From: Onchidella celtica
Taxonomy: Eukaryota; Mollusca; Gastropoda; Systellommatophora; Onchidiidae
Length of the DNA stretch: 64,000 bases
Assembly (NCBI GenBank): GCA_963931925.1
Contig: OZ007579.1
Location: 46,250,882-46,314,881 of the forward strand
Direction: 5' to 3'
The first letter of the stretch is position 1, and the number at the start of each line of letters is the position of its first letter. Shown one piece after another: positions 1-11,530 of this stretch. The notes beneath the pieces were generated by a model, which worked only from the letters and a program-made list of their open reading frames with translations, had not been told where the DNA came from and did not search any database. The position numbers and the translations under genes were made by a program.

Positions 1-1447
<1,447 letters not shown>

Positions 1448-1463
1448 GGTGTATATTCTCCAG

Positions 1464-1583
1464 CCCCCAGTGTCTCCTCATCTGGGTCAACCTTCAACAA
1501 CAATGGCTGCCCACCATTTCCGGTCACGTGCCCCCCTGCCTGTGTTGACACCAACAACCTGGGATGTCCTGTGTGTGTAACGG
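1464..1583 (+). CDS. Antistasin-like module exon 1 (five cysteines)
   Basis: A 120-bp phase 1-1 exon; acceptor ...ctccag at 1463, donor gtaagt at 1584. It codes a short Ser/Asn linker then 'CPPFPVTCPPACVDTNNLGC' followed by PVCVT. The sixth cysteine of the module is absent (VT where the complete modules have xC), and there is almost no polypyrimidine tract because the GATA/GACA repeat abuts it. Confidence 0.75.
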
Positions 1584-4500
1584 GTAAGTTTACTCTTCTC
1601 TCTGCAAGAGATGTTGTTTGTTTATTGGTTAGTTAATCAAGTCAGTAACAATTGCCATTGAAATATGTATATATATTTTTTTTAATTTTTTTTTAAGGAA
1701 ATCGTATTGCTGAATCAGTTGTCGTGCAACGATCTGTGGCATTAATTGTTTGTATTTATAATAGGCCCATTGTTTTTTGTCTTATCTGTTCTTTATTTCT
1801 GGATTTCATTGTCATCTGTCATATTGTCGCTGTATTTTGCCCTACCTGGACGAAAAGTAATATTATCATATCTTAATTCATTTCTTAATTTAATAATTGC
1901 ACAACGTAACTATTTGTTTTGTTAAAATTTTATTGTTATAGATTTTTTTATTAAAATGATCACTACCATAGGTATGTTACGATGTTGCTATCCTAAATGT
2001 TACGGATTTGGGGGAATCCGTCTACTTAAGGTTTCGACTGCATTTAAAACGAGAGGTACTTAATATCTAATCTTTCGTACCATGCCACACACTAAGAACA
2101 ATCTGAATAAGTTTCATAAACAGACCTGCAGGGCCACAAATTTAATTACATTAATTACCCTAACAATTCTGTCTAGATCTATTATATAGTAAAGACAACA
2201 TCAGCAGCATCAAATCCAAATTCAATAATACCTCACTAGAATTCTACTCTAGATTCCTATAATATTATTATACTTCTGACTCACTAACACTCTAAGTACT
2301 AATTATATATATCTCAGATCTGGTCTGCCTACTATATATCAATCAATACACTAATATGGTCTCTGGCGACAATGTCATCTCAGCCATTTGTGCCTAACGC
2401 TTATAATAATCGAGCCCGTCAATACAAACTGACGTAGTTAAGTCTAGAGATCTACTCTAGGATGGGCTGGCAATGCCCAGCCTCATCCAGACAAATCAAT
2501 CACAATTCACAGATGTGTATGCCATACATTCATACTAGTTGCAAGTCTATATATATCTTTATCTTGCATTCTTGGGTAGCACTCCTAGTATATGCGGCAA
2601 TCCTGTCCTACTGGATAACTTATGTTCAGCTCCTCGTTCATGGTTGAGTCATCAATAGACAAACACTTACGATTATTGCCTGGTGTTAGAGACCAGGGAA
2701 CGATGGACAATAGCGGTGGGCATATCTCATTCAGGCATATGGATTCATCTCAAATGTCTATAGTGGACTAGACATGAGTCGTACAAACTTTATGATTCTT
2801 CAGGCAGAATCGTGCCGACGCCTGCACAGATTGGAGTTTTCTGTATGGAGTGCAGGATATATGTCTGGGCAGACTTTTATACTGTCTAGCCACCTGCAAA
2901 CTACCGTCCAAATCCCTAGATTTCATTGGTGCGGTCAGCTCCGAGCTGAGCTCGCAGTATAATTTATTCTATTGTATAGGTCGGTTACGGCCTTGCACTA
3001 ATACAGACAAGGTCAATTTAAAATGTCAAAACAATTACTGAAATCTTTAAACCCTCGTGCTTTCTACATTTTATGCACGAATTTCTGAACGCGACTAAGC
3101 GTCTTAAACTATCTATCCTTATTCGCCCCTTCTCTTCCCTTCTAAGTGTTCATCAAAATCACGGGGTCGAGAACGGCTCTGTCACTCCTAGCTATACATT
3201 TATTCTATCTCGCCCCACTTTCTTTCCATCTCTAAAACAAAAGTGTTTCAAACAAACTGTTCACGAGAACAGCTCAAGGACAAATTACGCTGGTTAGAAT
3301 TAACAAGTCGTGAAAATTTACTCACTGAACTCGTGACCTAGCACGGCATTTAGAAGACATTGTGTTCTTGACAAGGTATGAACTTTTGTTATGCTGTAAA
3401 TGTTACCTATTTCAATTTGCTTCTTTCCAGGAGATGCATGCAAAACAAAGCCCTATTAACGCAGCGTAGCGTCCTCTGCAAGCGGGTTAAACCTGGGAGG
3501 TTGCCGCCCTTTTCCTCCTGTCTGTCTGCCAGAGTGCAGTACCTTGTCTGCCATTGGCTGCCTACAGTGCAGATCTAATTGTAGTTCAGGTCAGTGATGT
3601 TGATAGTTGAAAGTCTTAAGAATGCCAATTCCATTTCTAGAAAATTATATTATAAAAACATTAGCAAAACAAAAACTGGAGGGTCGCAGAAAGGCTAGAG
3701 GCAAAGACAAAATGTGGCTGGATTTGTCATCCTTTTTTCCTTTGCGTTTGGTTGTATCGTTTTACCGTATTATCTCTTGTGCATGGCTTTGATACATACA
3801 ACTTTAGATTAATTTTTTTTTTTGCCATCTTTTAACCTCAATTCGATTTATAGTTCGAAAAAGATCACCACAGGGAAACATAATTATTTTTTATATCTTG
3901 TTTCGCCTTAGCTTAATATATAATAAAATTATTTTGTCATTTTTGCCTTGAAATACATTTTTGCTGTGTTGTTGTTTTTTTTTCTTTTTTGCTTCGTTTT
4001 CGGGCAGGAAGGTAACTGGCTGCAAGATAGAATAGGATCCTTTTTTTTTTTTTTTTACCTTCCTTTAATGTGATTGGAGTTTTGTTGGGGGTTTTTTTTT
4101 TTTTTTGGCTTTTTTTCGGGTGGGGGGTGGGGGTGGTCTATATCACTTTGACATTTTTTTATCTTTCTCTCGCAATAGTTTTTTTTTAATTTAATTAGGA
4201 AGCTTCTGGGTTGTAAGACAGTAATCGTTTGGTTTTGGTTGGTTGGTTTTTTCGATTGGGTATTTCCTTTAGAGAACCCAATTACCTTTTTTCTTGATTA
4301 TTATTTGTGGAAATATTCCTCTCTGTGACAGACTTTTTGTTGTTGTTTTTTGTATACAATATCATGGTAATTTTGAAATTTGACGGTGCATCTAGAAGAG
4401 TCTGTAACCTCGGTCGTTCTGTGTAGTTTCCTGGCAACATGAGCCTAGGGCAGAAAAGACACAAGCTTAAGGCTAGTGGTGCTGGATCAGGTCGCTTTGC

Positions 4501-6586
4501 CTCGATTTCAGTGTTAGATGTGAACTTCTGAAGTTAAACTGGACCCGGCCTGGCGCACTAGTGAGACTGAAACAAGTTTGTCTCGCTAGGTGATTCAGAG
4601 GATATTCAAGCCTACGCCAAAACCGACGGAAAACAGACTAGAGTCTGTGCGGACACGGTGGTCTAGAGGCAAGGTGCTCGCCTCCCATGCCGAAGGTACC
4701 GGGTTCGAATCCCGGTCTATGCAGGCATGTTGGAAGTTTGGGATTTTTCTCATATTTTCCTGTCCCTGATCCTACGGTAGGTAGGATCGAGCACCTAGTC
4801 TTCTCGGATAAGGACGAAAAAATCGGAGGGCCCGTGTGCACGTTGCACACGTTAAAGAAACCTTGGCAGTTGGAAATCGTGAAGAGACGGCCGAAGAGGC
4901 TGCTGCCCGGGCAAAATTCTAAAAAAACGGATCTCTACCACAATGAAAAATAAAAACAAGAAAAGGGAGGTGTAAATGCCAAGGGCAGGCAACCTCCTCA
5001 AATAAAAACCTAAACACAATCTGTGCGCCATTAGTGTAACTTATTTGACAGTCTGCGCTATGGCTTAGAATACCCTCAGATTTACAGAGAAGAGAATGTA
5101 ATTAATTTTAGTGTAAACCTAACTCATATATTATTCATCCCTGTTGCATCTTGTCTTCCAATCAGCTGGTCTCTCATCCAACCCTCTGGCCAATCCCTTC
5201 GACAGCAGCAGCAGCAGCAGCAGCAGCAACGATAACAACACCAGCAACAACATCAACCACAAGGATGGTAGTAGTGGCAGCAACAACAACGGATGTCCAG
5301 TTTTCTACAACTGCCCGGCGCCCTGTACCAGCACCAACAACCGTGGGTGTCCTGTCTGCACTTGTCCTACGGGTAACTTTCAGATAAGATAAGAATCACT
5401 TTATGATTTGAGAGAAATTCACTTTAACAGAGCGTTTAAGAGCACATACACGGTACACACATCCTGGGCATCATTACATAAACATATCAAGACGCAACAA
5501 TAGGCTTAGTACATAAAGTAACGTGGCATGGAACCTTAGTAAAATATGGACGAAATATTATAAAAACCACAAAAAAACTGTGGAATCGCAGCAAGGCTAT
5601 AATTATGCCTCCACACATTGGCAGACGTGCTTCTGTGCTGCTGTATAAGAAAGAACTCGCAGTTAAGTAGACATAATTTATTCCTATACAAATCTTTTAT
5701 TGTTCCATTGTTTTATATGCTCAGTTTTCCCCATTTTTTTTTCTGTTGTTTTTTTTTGTTGTTGTTGTTGTTGTTGTTTTCCTTGAAGAAGGCGGTTACC
5801 AAAATATCGGCCATTTTCTGTCTGCTCTTTTAGTTTGCGTTTCATTGAATCGTTTGGGTATTATTTCTTACGTAAGGCTATGCTACATACGACTTTTTCT
5901 TTTGCCAAATTTTGACTTAGTAAAATATGGCACGCATCTAGCCATAATGTCTTGTTGAGGAGAATTGAGAGGGGCGGGGGGGGGGGGGGGCAAAAACGAT
6001 CTCTTCTTCTTTCAGTCTCTGTTTGCTTTACCTTTAGGCTACAGGCTTTCAACATGAGGGTCGGAAATATATTTTCGGTCGGGGGGGGGGGGGGGGGAGG
6101 CAAAAACGATCTTTTCTTTCAGTCTCTGTTTGCTTTACCTTTAGGCTACAGGCTTTCAACATGAGGGTCGGAAATATATTTTCGGGGGGGGGGGGGGGGG
6201 AGGGTGGGTGGCGAGCAGAACAAAAGTAAAATGTTTAAAAACGAAAATTACTTATTGGTGTCGACACACTGGGTCAAGTATGAAAGTTTTCGTCTGAAGT
6301 ATGCAGTGTGGAGTTGGACGGGGTCTTGCCCACTGTCTAGACAAACAGGTTAGTCTGTCTCGCTAGTCCGGGCGAAACCGTCAAAACTGACTTATGTCAG
6401 CTGAGGAAAAATGAGATCACGTGCCAGTGCATCAAAGCAGATGCAAATTGTCTTGACTCAGAGCGCTACCAGTTTCCGATATCTAGATTGGGTTTCAATG
6501 TAGGCATGTTTTTTAAGATAATATTATTCAGCATGTTGTTATCTATCATGTGTACGTGTGTGTAGGTGTGTGTTTCTCTGAATTTG

Positions 6587-6624
<38 letters not shown>

Positions 6625-9600
6625 TAATATGGGAGTTTAGGGATTTGTTGTTGTTGTTGTCGTTGGTGCTGTTTTTGTTGTTATTGTCGTTGTTGTTGTT
6701 TTGTTTTATTTGATCTTATGTCTCACTGCAAATGTGTAACCGGGGTAGTTTGATAAGACAGTTTAGTTGAAGTAACGACAGCAGAAGTGGGAAATTGCCA
6801 CTGAGTGCCTTATTTTATATCCAAAGCCTCTGTCGCCACTGGAACCACCAGCACCAGCACCATCCCTACCACCACCTCAACACCCGCCTCGACCACCACC
6901 TGCCCACCAATAGATCCACACTGTGACCTGGCGTGTGTCACCCAAGATGAGAGAGGATGCATAGCGTGTCGCTGCCAGCCTACATCTACACCTACATCTT
7001 CTTTGGTTACATCAGTGCCAACATCAGCAGAGACGGTTTCAACAACTACACAAGTGACAGATCACTGGCGCACACAGACAAGTGAGTATGATGGTCACGG
7101 GGCATGTGGTTTTGGATGAATAGCAATGAGATATGATTTCTTGACTAATGAGAAAGGCGTGGCCCATAGAGATACACTACTACCTAGGAGCCCATTCGTC
7201 GATTTTGATCGGCTAACAAATTGGATCGTGACGTCACGACATTTAGTTTCAGCAGGGAGTATATATAGAGAGAGAGGGTTCACTATTGGTCGATTTGCAC
7301 TGCGAGACACGGGAGGCTCTGCGAAACCACTGTTAGCATGAAGCAGAAAGTAGGTCGCTGCGGTAAACAATATCCGTTTGTGCATTTCCACTGGGCGTAG
7401 GAGCTTACAAACAGTTGTAAATTGTTTCAATCAGTCCAAAAATATGAACAAACCACAGTAAACAGATATGCACACTATCTTTGGTGGAGAAGGTCTCTTT
7501 CAATTCTTCAATTGCTTGTTTACCGCAGCGACCTAGTTTCGCGATTTGGCGGAAGTGAACCCTCTCTATACATCTATACTCTCTGGTTTCAGTAAGACCC
7601 CGTGCACCAGCCAACTAGTTGTATCTCACGTGACGTCACTATCTGACTTGGTTGGCCGATCAAAATTGGCTGACGTGCGCGCCAAAGTTACGAGTACTAG
7701 AGACAACGTGTCTCGTTTACAAGCGCATGGTGAATGATCACCGTGAAGAGGCCTTGGACGCGATTTTGTTTTAGACATATGATAGGAAGAAAGCGTACCA
7801 TAAAAAAATCACCTGCCCAACGAATCGAAACACATTTCGAACTTGCATCAATGCACCCATTTGGGCATTTTTGTTTTGTTTTGTTTTTTTTTGTGTTTTG
7901 TTTTTTGTTGTTGTTGCTGTTGTTGTTTGTTTTGTTTTTTTCAGCCCATAACAAAATGGCTGCAGATATATTCAGGTCTAGCCGTCTCATGTGATCTCTT
8001 AGAAGGGTTTTAGTGTAGTGTCACTGACGGTGGGTAATGTAAAAAAGAAAATGTGATCGGGGGAGTGGAAAGCTGAAAATACATCTCTCAGAGGTCTTTT
8101 TATGGAAGGGGTGGGGTCTGGTATTTGGTATGGGTAATAATTGGCAAAGTAAAATAGGTTGATAGCCTTACTGTAACAGAATGGACGACAGAAAAAAGTT
8201 GTATGTTATCAAATTTTAATAATTTTGTTTAATACTATGACTATATCTTGCCTGTTCAATTAGCCCAAGAGAACGATGCCACTGACAGCCCAGTGGGAAC
8301 TGCCGCAGTACCTATCTGTCCTATGTTTGATACAAACTGTGACATCACCTGTGTCACTCTGGACACAAACAATTGTTTGTTGTGCTGATGTTCAGGTGAG
8401 CGTAGTGACGTTCCATCTGTTTACGAACACGCTTATTTTTTTCCTTCATCGCGGCCTTTGTGCTTTAATTTTGCGAACATAAAAAGTTCTGTGATTATTT
8501 CCATTTCTACATGGATCAGTATTGATACGACGTTAGTCATATTTGTATACAACTCAGTGTTCAGTCACAAAAAGTAAAGGATCAGATTAACGGTTTGCAA
8601 ATTAATGATACGTAGTGTAAGAAGCCTTTAAGATATCCCCGAAACTGATTTATGCGGTGACTAGTAAAGGTACTCGGCGAACTACCACAGTATTTTGCTC
8701 TTTGTCCCTCTCGCAAATCTTGGATTTAAATAACTTGTCATCAGTCAAGGGCTGCAACACTTTATTTGGCGGGGGGGGGGGGTGGGGGTTCCTATGCAGA
8801 TCAAGGGTGGAACCAGGTTCTAAAGTTAGGGAGATCAAACACATACAGAAGGCACCAGAACGCGGACAAAATAAGGATACTAAGGAGCTAAAGTTGCCAA
8901 AAAGGCGTCACTTTTGATGAATATGCTTCGGGGGAGCGCCCCCTCCTACTGCACCCATGCTGGTTCCGACATTGCCGTAGATCTGTTGTAGAAACGTTCT
9001 CCTAAGAAGTTGTTTTTTGTTTTTTTCAGGTTTCACTGCCATCCAGTCAAATCACGCCAATATAGGTGTCTCCAAACCATCCACAGAAACAGCAGTACCG
9101 ACATCTACAACCACGCCGAGCCATCCCTTTAACCCATTCGACACGAATAACCAGCTGCTATCGGCGGCCTCCAGTTTGTTCCCAAACATTGACTGGAACA
9201 TGTTCAACCCTTTGAAAACTACAACATATAAACCAGGAACACCCGACCACAACTTTGTCAACATAGACACTGCAAACATAATGCCTGAGGATATGGGACA
9301 GTCTACTTTAGCTCCCGAGACTTACATAGTGGAATCACCCTTACCTCCAACAGCGAGACCACAAGTACATTTGACGTCATCTCCCAACCAACCAAATCAG
9401 TTTTCAAACACGATAACCCCCTCTCTGGAAACGAGCTCTCTTTCTGACCTGGCTGAAACTTCTATAAAACCAAGTATACTGCATTTTACAACATTGTCAC
9501 CAACAGAGGAAGCAATGTCTTCAAAAGATACTACTGATGGTTACCCCCATGAAACAACGCCGCCCTCTTCTCTGAGCTCTGAAACTATTAACAGTACAGT

Positions 9601-11530
9601 TCTACCAGAGGTAACTATTTCATCAGACCATAAATCGTCAAAAGAGATGATACAAAACAATACCACAGCTGGACCTACTGTTGCCATGGAGACCACTGGT
9701 GATACAGCAATGGCTGCCAGTCAAGACATGTCTCTTACTAAATGTCCTACTTTCGATTTGGGTTGTCCTATGGAATGTGCGGCTTTTGATAGCCGTGGTT
9801 GCCTATCCTGCTTGTGCGGTGAGTACATTAGGCCTATGTATTATAAAACAGAGATAAAGAGATGAAAAGTAAAGTGTATTCCTGGACACCCCTGTCTTAT
9901 TGTGGACTATACTGCCAAAACCAAGATATCACAGGACACACAAAAGCATTTGCATTACATCCCGCTTTATCTTTTGTTCAATTTCTATTCCTGTGTAGTT
10001 TTAAATTCTTGAAAAACTGTCTTAAAAGTATGACTGGAGGTACGGTAATATGGCTTTCTGTTATATTCTTTATGTAACAGGGGTTTCTGTCATAGTGTCT
10101 ACGTAACATGGCTTTCTGTTATGTTTTTTACATCTCATCCTCAACTACTCGTCGTACAAAAGCATAATCCACGTAGAAAAACAGTGCACCTTTCATTCTA
10201 CAAAATGATGTTGAAAAGTGAACTGATCTAGTTTGGTGAATAGGCCTATAGTGTTTTTTGGCAGTACTGCAGAAATATTTAGTGAAGTCTGATACTCTTT
10301 TGGTTTTCCTAACGACACAAAATGCTGCCAAATTGAGCGGGGCCGTGGGGGGGGGGGGGGGGGGTCAAGAGGGGTCAATGCCATTTCTCAGCAATTTGCG
10401 ACTGCGAACGCAAACAGCTGTTTGGAGTGGCGATGTCCATAGCGATCCATCTGGCTATTACAGTTCTGTTATATTTTACCTACATGCCTATTTCGGCTTC
10501 ATTACCGGCAGCTATAGTGACCGCCTAGCCAGCATCCCCGTACTCATCCGAAACAGATTTGTATAGGATTTGTATAGGACAGAACTCATTACTACGTGCA
10601 AACTTGGCGTCAATTGTACGATAGCGTATTATTGCTGGTTGGGCTCTGCCAATGTCCAGGTGACGATGGGGATGATCCATCTGGCCAGTGCATGTCAAGT
10701 TACACATGTTTTTTACAGACCGCCAGAACAAATGTTTCCTGCCAATTCATTTCAAATCTGTTTTTCACTCTTGGGTGAGAATGGTACAGTAGATCGTTTT
10801 TGTCTTCCACAATTCGCCTCAACAAGACATTATAGCTAGATGTGTGCCATGTTTCACTAAGGTTCAATGTCATGTTACTTCATGTAATATGTCTGTTACT
10901 GAGTTATGATAATAATGTTTATGTAATGATGCGTTAGATGTGTATACCATGTGCCTTAAACGCTCTGTGAACGTGAATTTCCCTCATGAGATAATTTATA
11001 AAGTGATTCTTATCAATCTTATCTTATATTCCTTCACAGAAGCGACCGCCACCCCTACGTCTGCAACATCAACATCAACATCACATCCTCCTCCAACATC
11101 GTCTGAGACGGAATCACTGCTAGGTGACAACACGACGCTTTCCTCATTATCCACGATACCTTCGTCATCGGAAACAGCAGCTACATCTGCAACAACAACA
11201 CCAACAACGACACATTTACCATCCTCGCCGCCGACAACCGAGATCCAAACGCCGAAAACATCAACGACGAGTCCTGGGCCGAAGACTACGGCCACAACTA
11301 CGTCATTAGAGCCACAAAGTACATCCCCGCTGATCACATCAGAAACTACATCCACTACTGCCAAACCATCCCGACAACAACCACCACAAAATATTGTTGC
11401 TACGTGTGCCCCCACTCGATGTCTGTATCCATGTGATGCTGGGATAGCACTAGGAAAAGATAACTGTCCTGTGTGTTTGTGTAGAACTGACACCGCTTCT
11501 GTCCCTTCCCTAGTCATAACAGATAACTAA
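1464..11530 (+). CDS. Mucin-like multi-antistasin-module secreted protein gene, 3' part (7 exons)
   Basis: Exons: 1464-1583, 3431-3589, 5166-5372, 6827-7081, 8264-8395, 9030-9818 and 11040-11530 (TAA at 11528). Every internal exon starts and ends in phase 1, has AG/GT borders and a length divisible by three. Each codes a Ser/Thr/Pro-rich, mucin-like linker followed by one module of the pattern C-x4..6-C-x3-C-x7..10-C-x2-C-x-C. The last module ('CLYPC...CPVCLC') fits the half-repeat of antistasin-family protease inhibitors; the others have a shorter C3-C4 loop. This suggests an extracellular, heavily O-glycosylated protein with tandem small inhibitor-like domains. The signal peptide and 5' exons lie left of the window. 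Stops occur in the second and fifth modules (TAA 3457, TGA 8386); exon symmetry would allow both to be skipped without frameshift. The antistasin assignment is a motif inference, and inhibitor activity is not shown. Confidence 0.8.
1584..3430 (+). other. Intron, AT-rich, no recognised element
   Basis: I see no exon-like cysteine module, SINE head or terminal repeat here, only AT-rich sequence with poly-T runs. Confidence 0.5.
3431..3589 (+). pseudogene. Antistasin-like module exon 2 with in-frame TAA
   Basis: A good acceptor (cttctttccag to 3430) and a donor (gtcagt at 3590) bound a 159-bp phase 1-1 exon. The module reads 'CRPFPPVCLPECSTLSAIGC' then LQCRSNC, six cysteines with one slightly shifted. 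In the same frame a TAA lies at 3457-3459, before the module. A weaker phase-compatible acceptor (tag ending 3469, exon from 3470) would exclude the stop. This is either a decayed or skipped exon, or one using the internal acceptor. Confidence 0.6.
3700..3840 (+). repeat. Diverged fold-back repeat half-copy
   Basis: It matches the right arm of the fold-back family best seen at 28902-29049: a 'gtttggttgtatcgtttta' segment, an interrupted 'ttatctcttg' and 'ttgatacatacaacttt' in the same order. Confidence 0.5.
4649..4953 (+). repeat. tRNA-derived SINE, family A copy 1 (full)
   Basis: A tRNA-like head carries an A-box-like 'gtggtctagaggc' (4658-4670) and a B-box-like 'gggttcgaatccc' (4701-4713). 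A body of about 220 bp follows ('aggtaggatcgagcacctag', 'tcggagggcccgtgtgcacg') and ends in an A-rich tail. Three more copies occur in the window (17358, 58915 reverse, 62693), so this is a SINE rather than a tRNA gene. Confidence 0.9.
5166..5372 (+). CDS. Antistasin-like module exon 3
   Basis: A 207-bp phase 1-1 exon; acceptor ttccaatcag to 5165, donor gtaact at 5373. The linker contains a poly-Ser run coded by a (AGC)n repeat (5203-5229) followed by Asn/Ser. The module 'CPVFYNCPAPCTSTNNRGC' plus PVCTC has all six cysteines. The donor is followed almost at once by a dispersed repeat (5383-5510). Confidence 0.85.
5383..5510. repeat. Dispersed repeat, also at 50060-50190
   Basis: 'gataagataagaatcact...cagagcgtt.aagagc.catacacggtacacacatc...cattacataaacat' is shared with 50060-50190. 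It looks like the 3' end of a LINE family, but no coding part is visible. Confidence 0.6.
5545..5940. repeat. Fold-back repeat copy, arms separated
   Basis: The left part (5560-5620: 'aaaaccac', 'actgtgg.atcgcagcaaggctata') and the right part (5830-5930: 'cgtttgggtattatttctta', 'catacgactttttcttttgcc') match the two sides of the family at 28850-29055. Other partial copies are at 3700, 48370, 50400 and 52870. Confidence 0.65.
5950..6205. repeat. Tandem duplication with poly-G spacers
   Basis: A unit of about 108 bp ('caaaaacgatctcttcttct ... aacatgagggtcggaaatat') occurs twice. The copies are preceded, separated and followed by runs of 13-19 G. The G runs probably served as the misalignment sites for the duplication and are G-quadruplex candidates. 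Confidence 0.85.
6590..6621. repeat. (AG)n microsatellite
   Basis: About 30 bp of AG dinucleotides in the intron before module exon 4. Confidence 0.95.
6827..7081 (+). CDS. Antistasin-like module exon 4
   Basis: A 255-bp phase 1-1 exon; acceptor ...atccaaag to 6826, donor gtgagt at 7082. An N-terminal Thr/Ser linker precedes the module 'CPPIDPHCDLACVTQDERGC' plus IACRC (six cysteines). Unlike the other modules it is followed by a second Thr/Ser-rich linker of about 35 residues, typical of mucin-type O-glycosylation regions. Confidence 0.85.
7203..7667. repeat. Long imperfect inverted repeat (fold-back) with CRE-like palindromes
   Basis: Left arm about 7203-7370, right arm about 7517-7667, loop about 146 bp. 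Matching pairs include 'ttttgatcggc', the self-palindrome 'gtgacgtcac' in both arms (7228 and 7630), 'gagagggttcac' and a perfect 20-mer 'taggtcgctgcggtaaacaa' (7351) with its complement at 7517. A TATA-like 'gtatatatagagag' lies in the left arm. A partial third copy is at 63711-63755. It lies in the intron after module exon 4. Confidence 0.8.
8264..8395 (+). pseudogene. Antistasin-like module exon 5 with in-frame TGA between Cys5 and Cys6
   Basis: A 132-bp phase 1-1 exon; acceptor tgttcaattag to 8263, donor gtgagc at 8396. The module 'CPMFDTNCDITCVTLDTNNC' continues LLC-TGA-C, so a TGA at 8386-8388 replaces the single variable residue of the final C-x-C. Everything else is intact. Options are a recent nonsense mutation, a skipped or poison exon, or (unlikely) selenocysteine. 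Confidence 0.75.
8396..9029 (+). other. Intron with poly-G tract
   Basis: Nothing recognised except a run of G near 8770 in this intron of the mucin gene. Confidence 0.5.
9030..9818 (+). CDS. Long mucin-like exon with antistasin-like module 6
   Basis: A 789-bp phase 1-1 exon; acceptor gtttttttcag to 9029, donor gtgagt at 9819. About 235 residues of Ser/Thr/Pro-rich sequence, with several N-x-S/T sequons, precede the module 'CPTFDLGCPMECAAFDSRGC' plus LSCLC, with all six cysteines. The composition indicates a densely O-glycosylated extracellular spacer. Confidence 0.9.
9819..11039 (+). other. Intron; possible decayed module near 10570-10660
   Basis: It holds an 18-G run near 10350 and a cysteine-containing segment ('CKLGVNC...', then GLCQCPG in another frame before a gtgacg) that could be a frameshifted relic of a further module. 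No good acceptor was found, so it is not called as an exon. Confidence 0.3.
11040..11530 (+). CDS. Terminal mucin-like exon with antistasin-like module 7
   Basis: Acceptor attccttcacag to 11039, phase 1 entry, open to TAA at 11528. About 118 Thr/Ser/Pro-rich residues are followed by 'CAPTRCLYPCDAGIALGKDN' plus CPVCLC, which has the long C3-C4 loop (10 residues) of canonical antistasin half-repeats. A short tail ends the protein, with no membrane segment or GPI-type hydrophobic end, so the product is probably soluble. Confidence 0.9.

Noticed and set aside
4658..4715. tRNA gene
   Set aside because: The A and B boxes belong to a SINE head: the same downstream body occurs in three other copies, and a proper acceptor-stem cloverleaf was not evident.
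10996..11517. 173-codon reverse-strand frame rich in Val/Asp
   Set aside because: Shadow of the Thr/Ser-rich terminal mucin exon on the plus strand, which has splice site, phase and cysteine module support.
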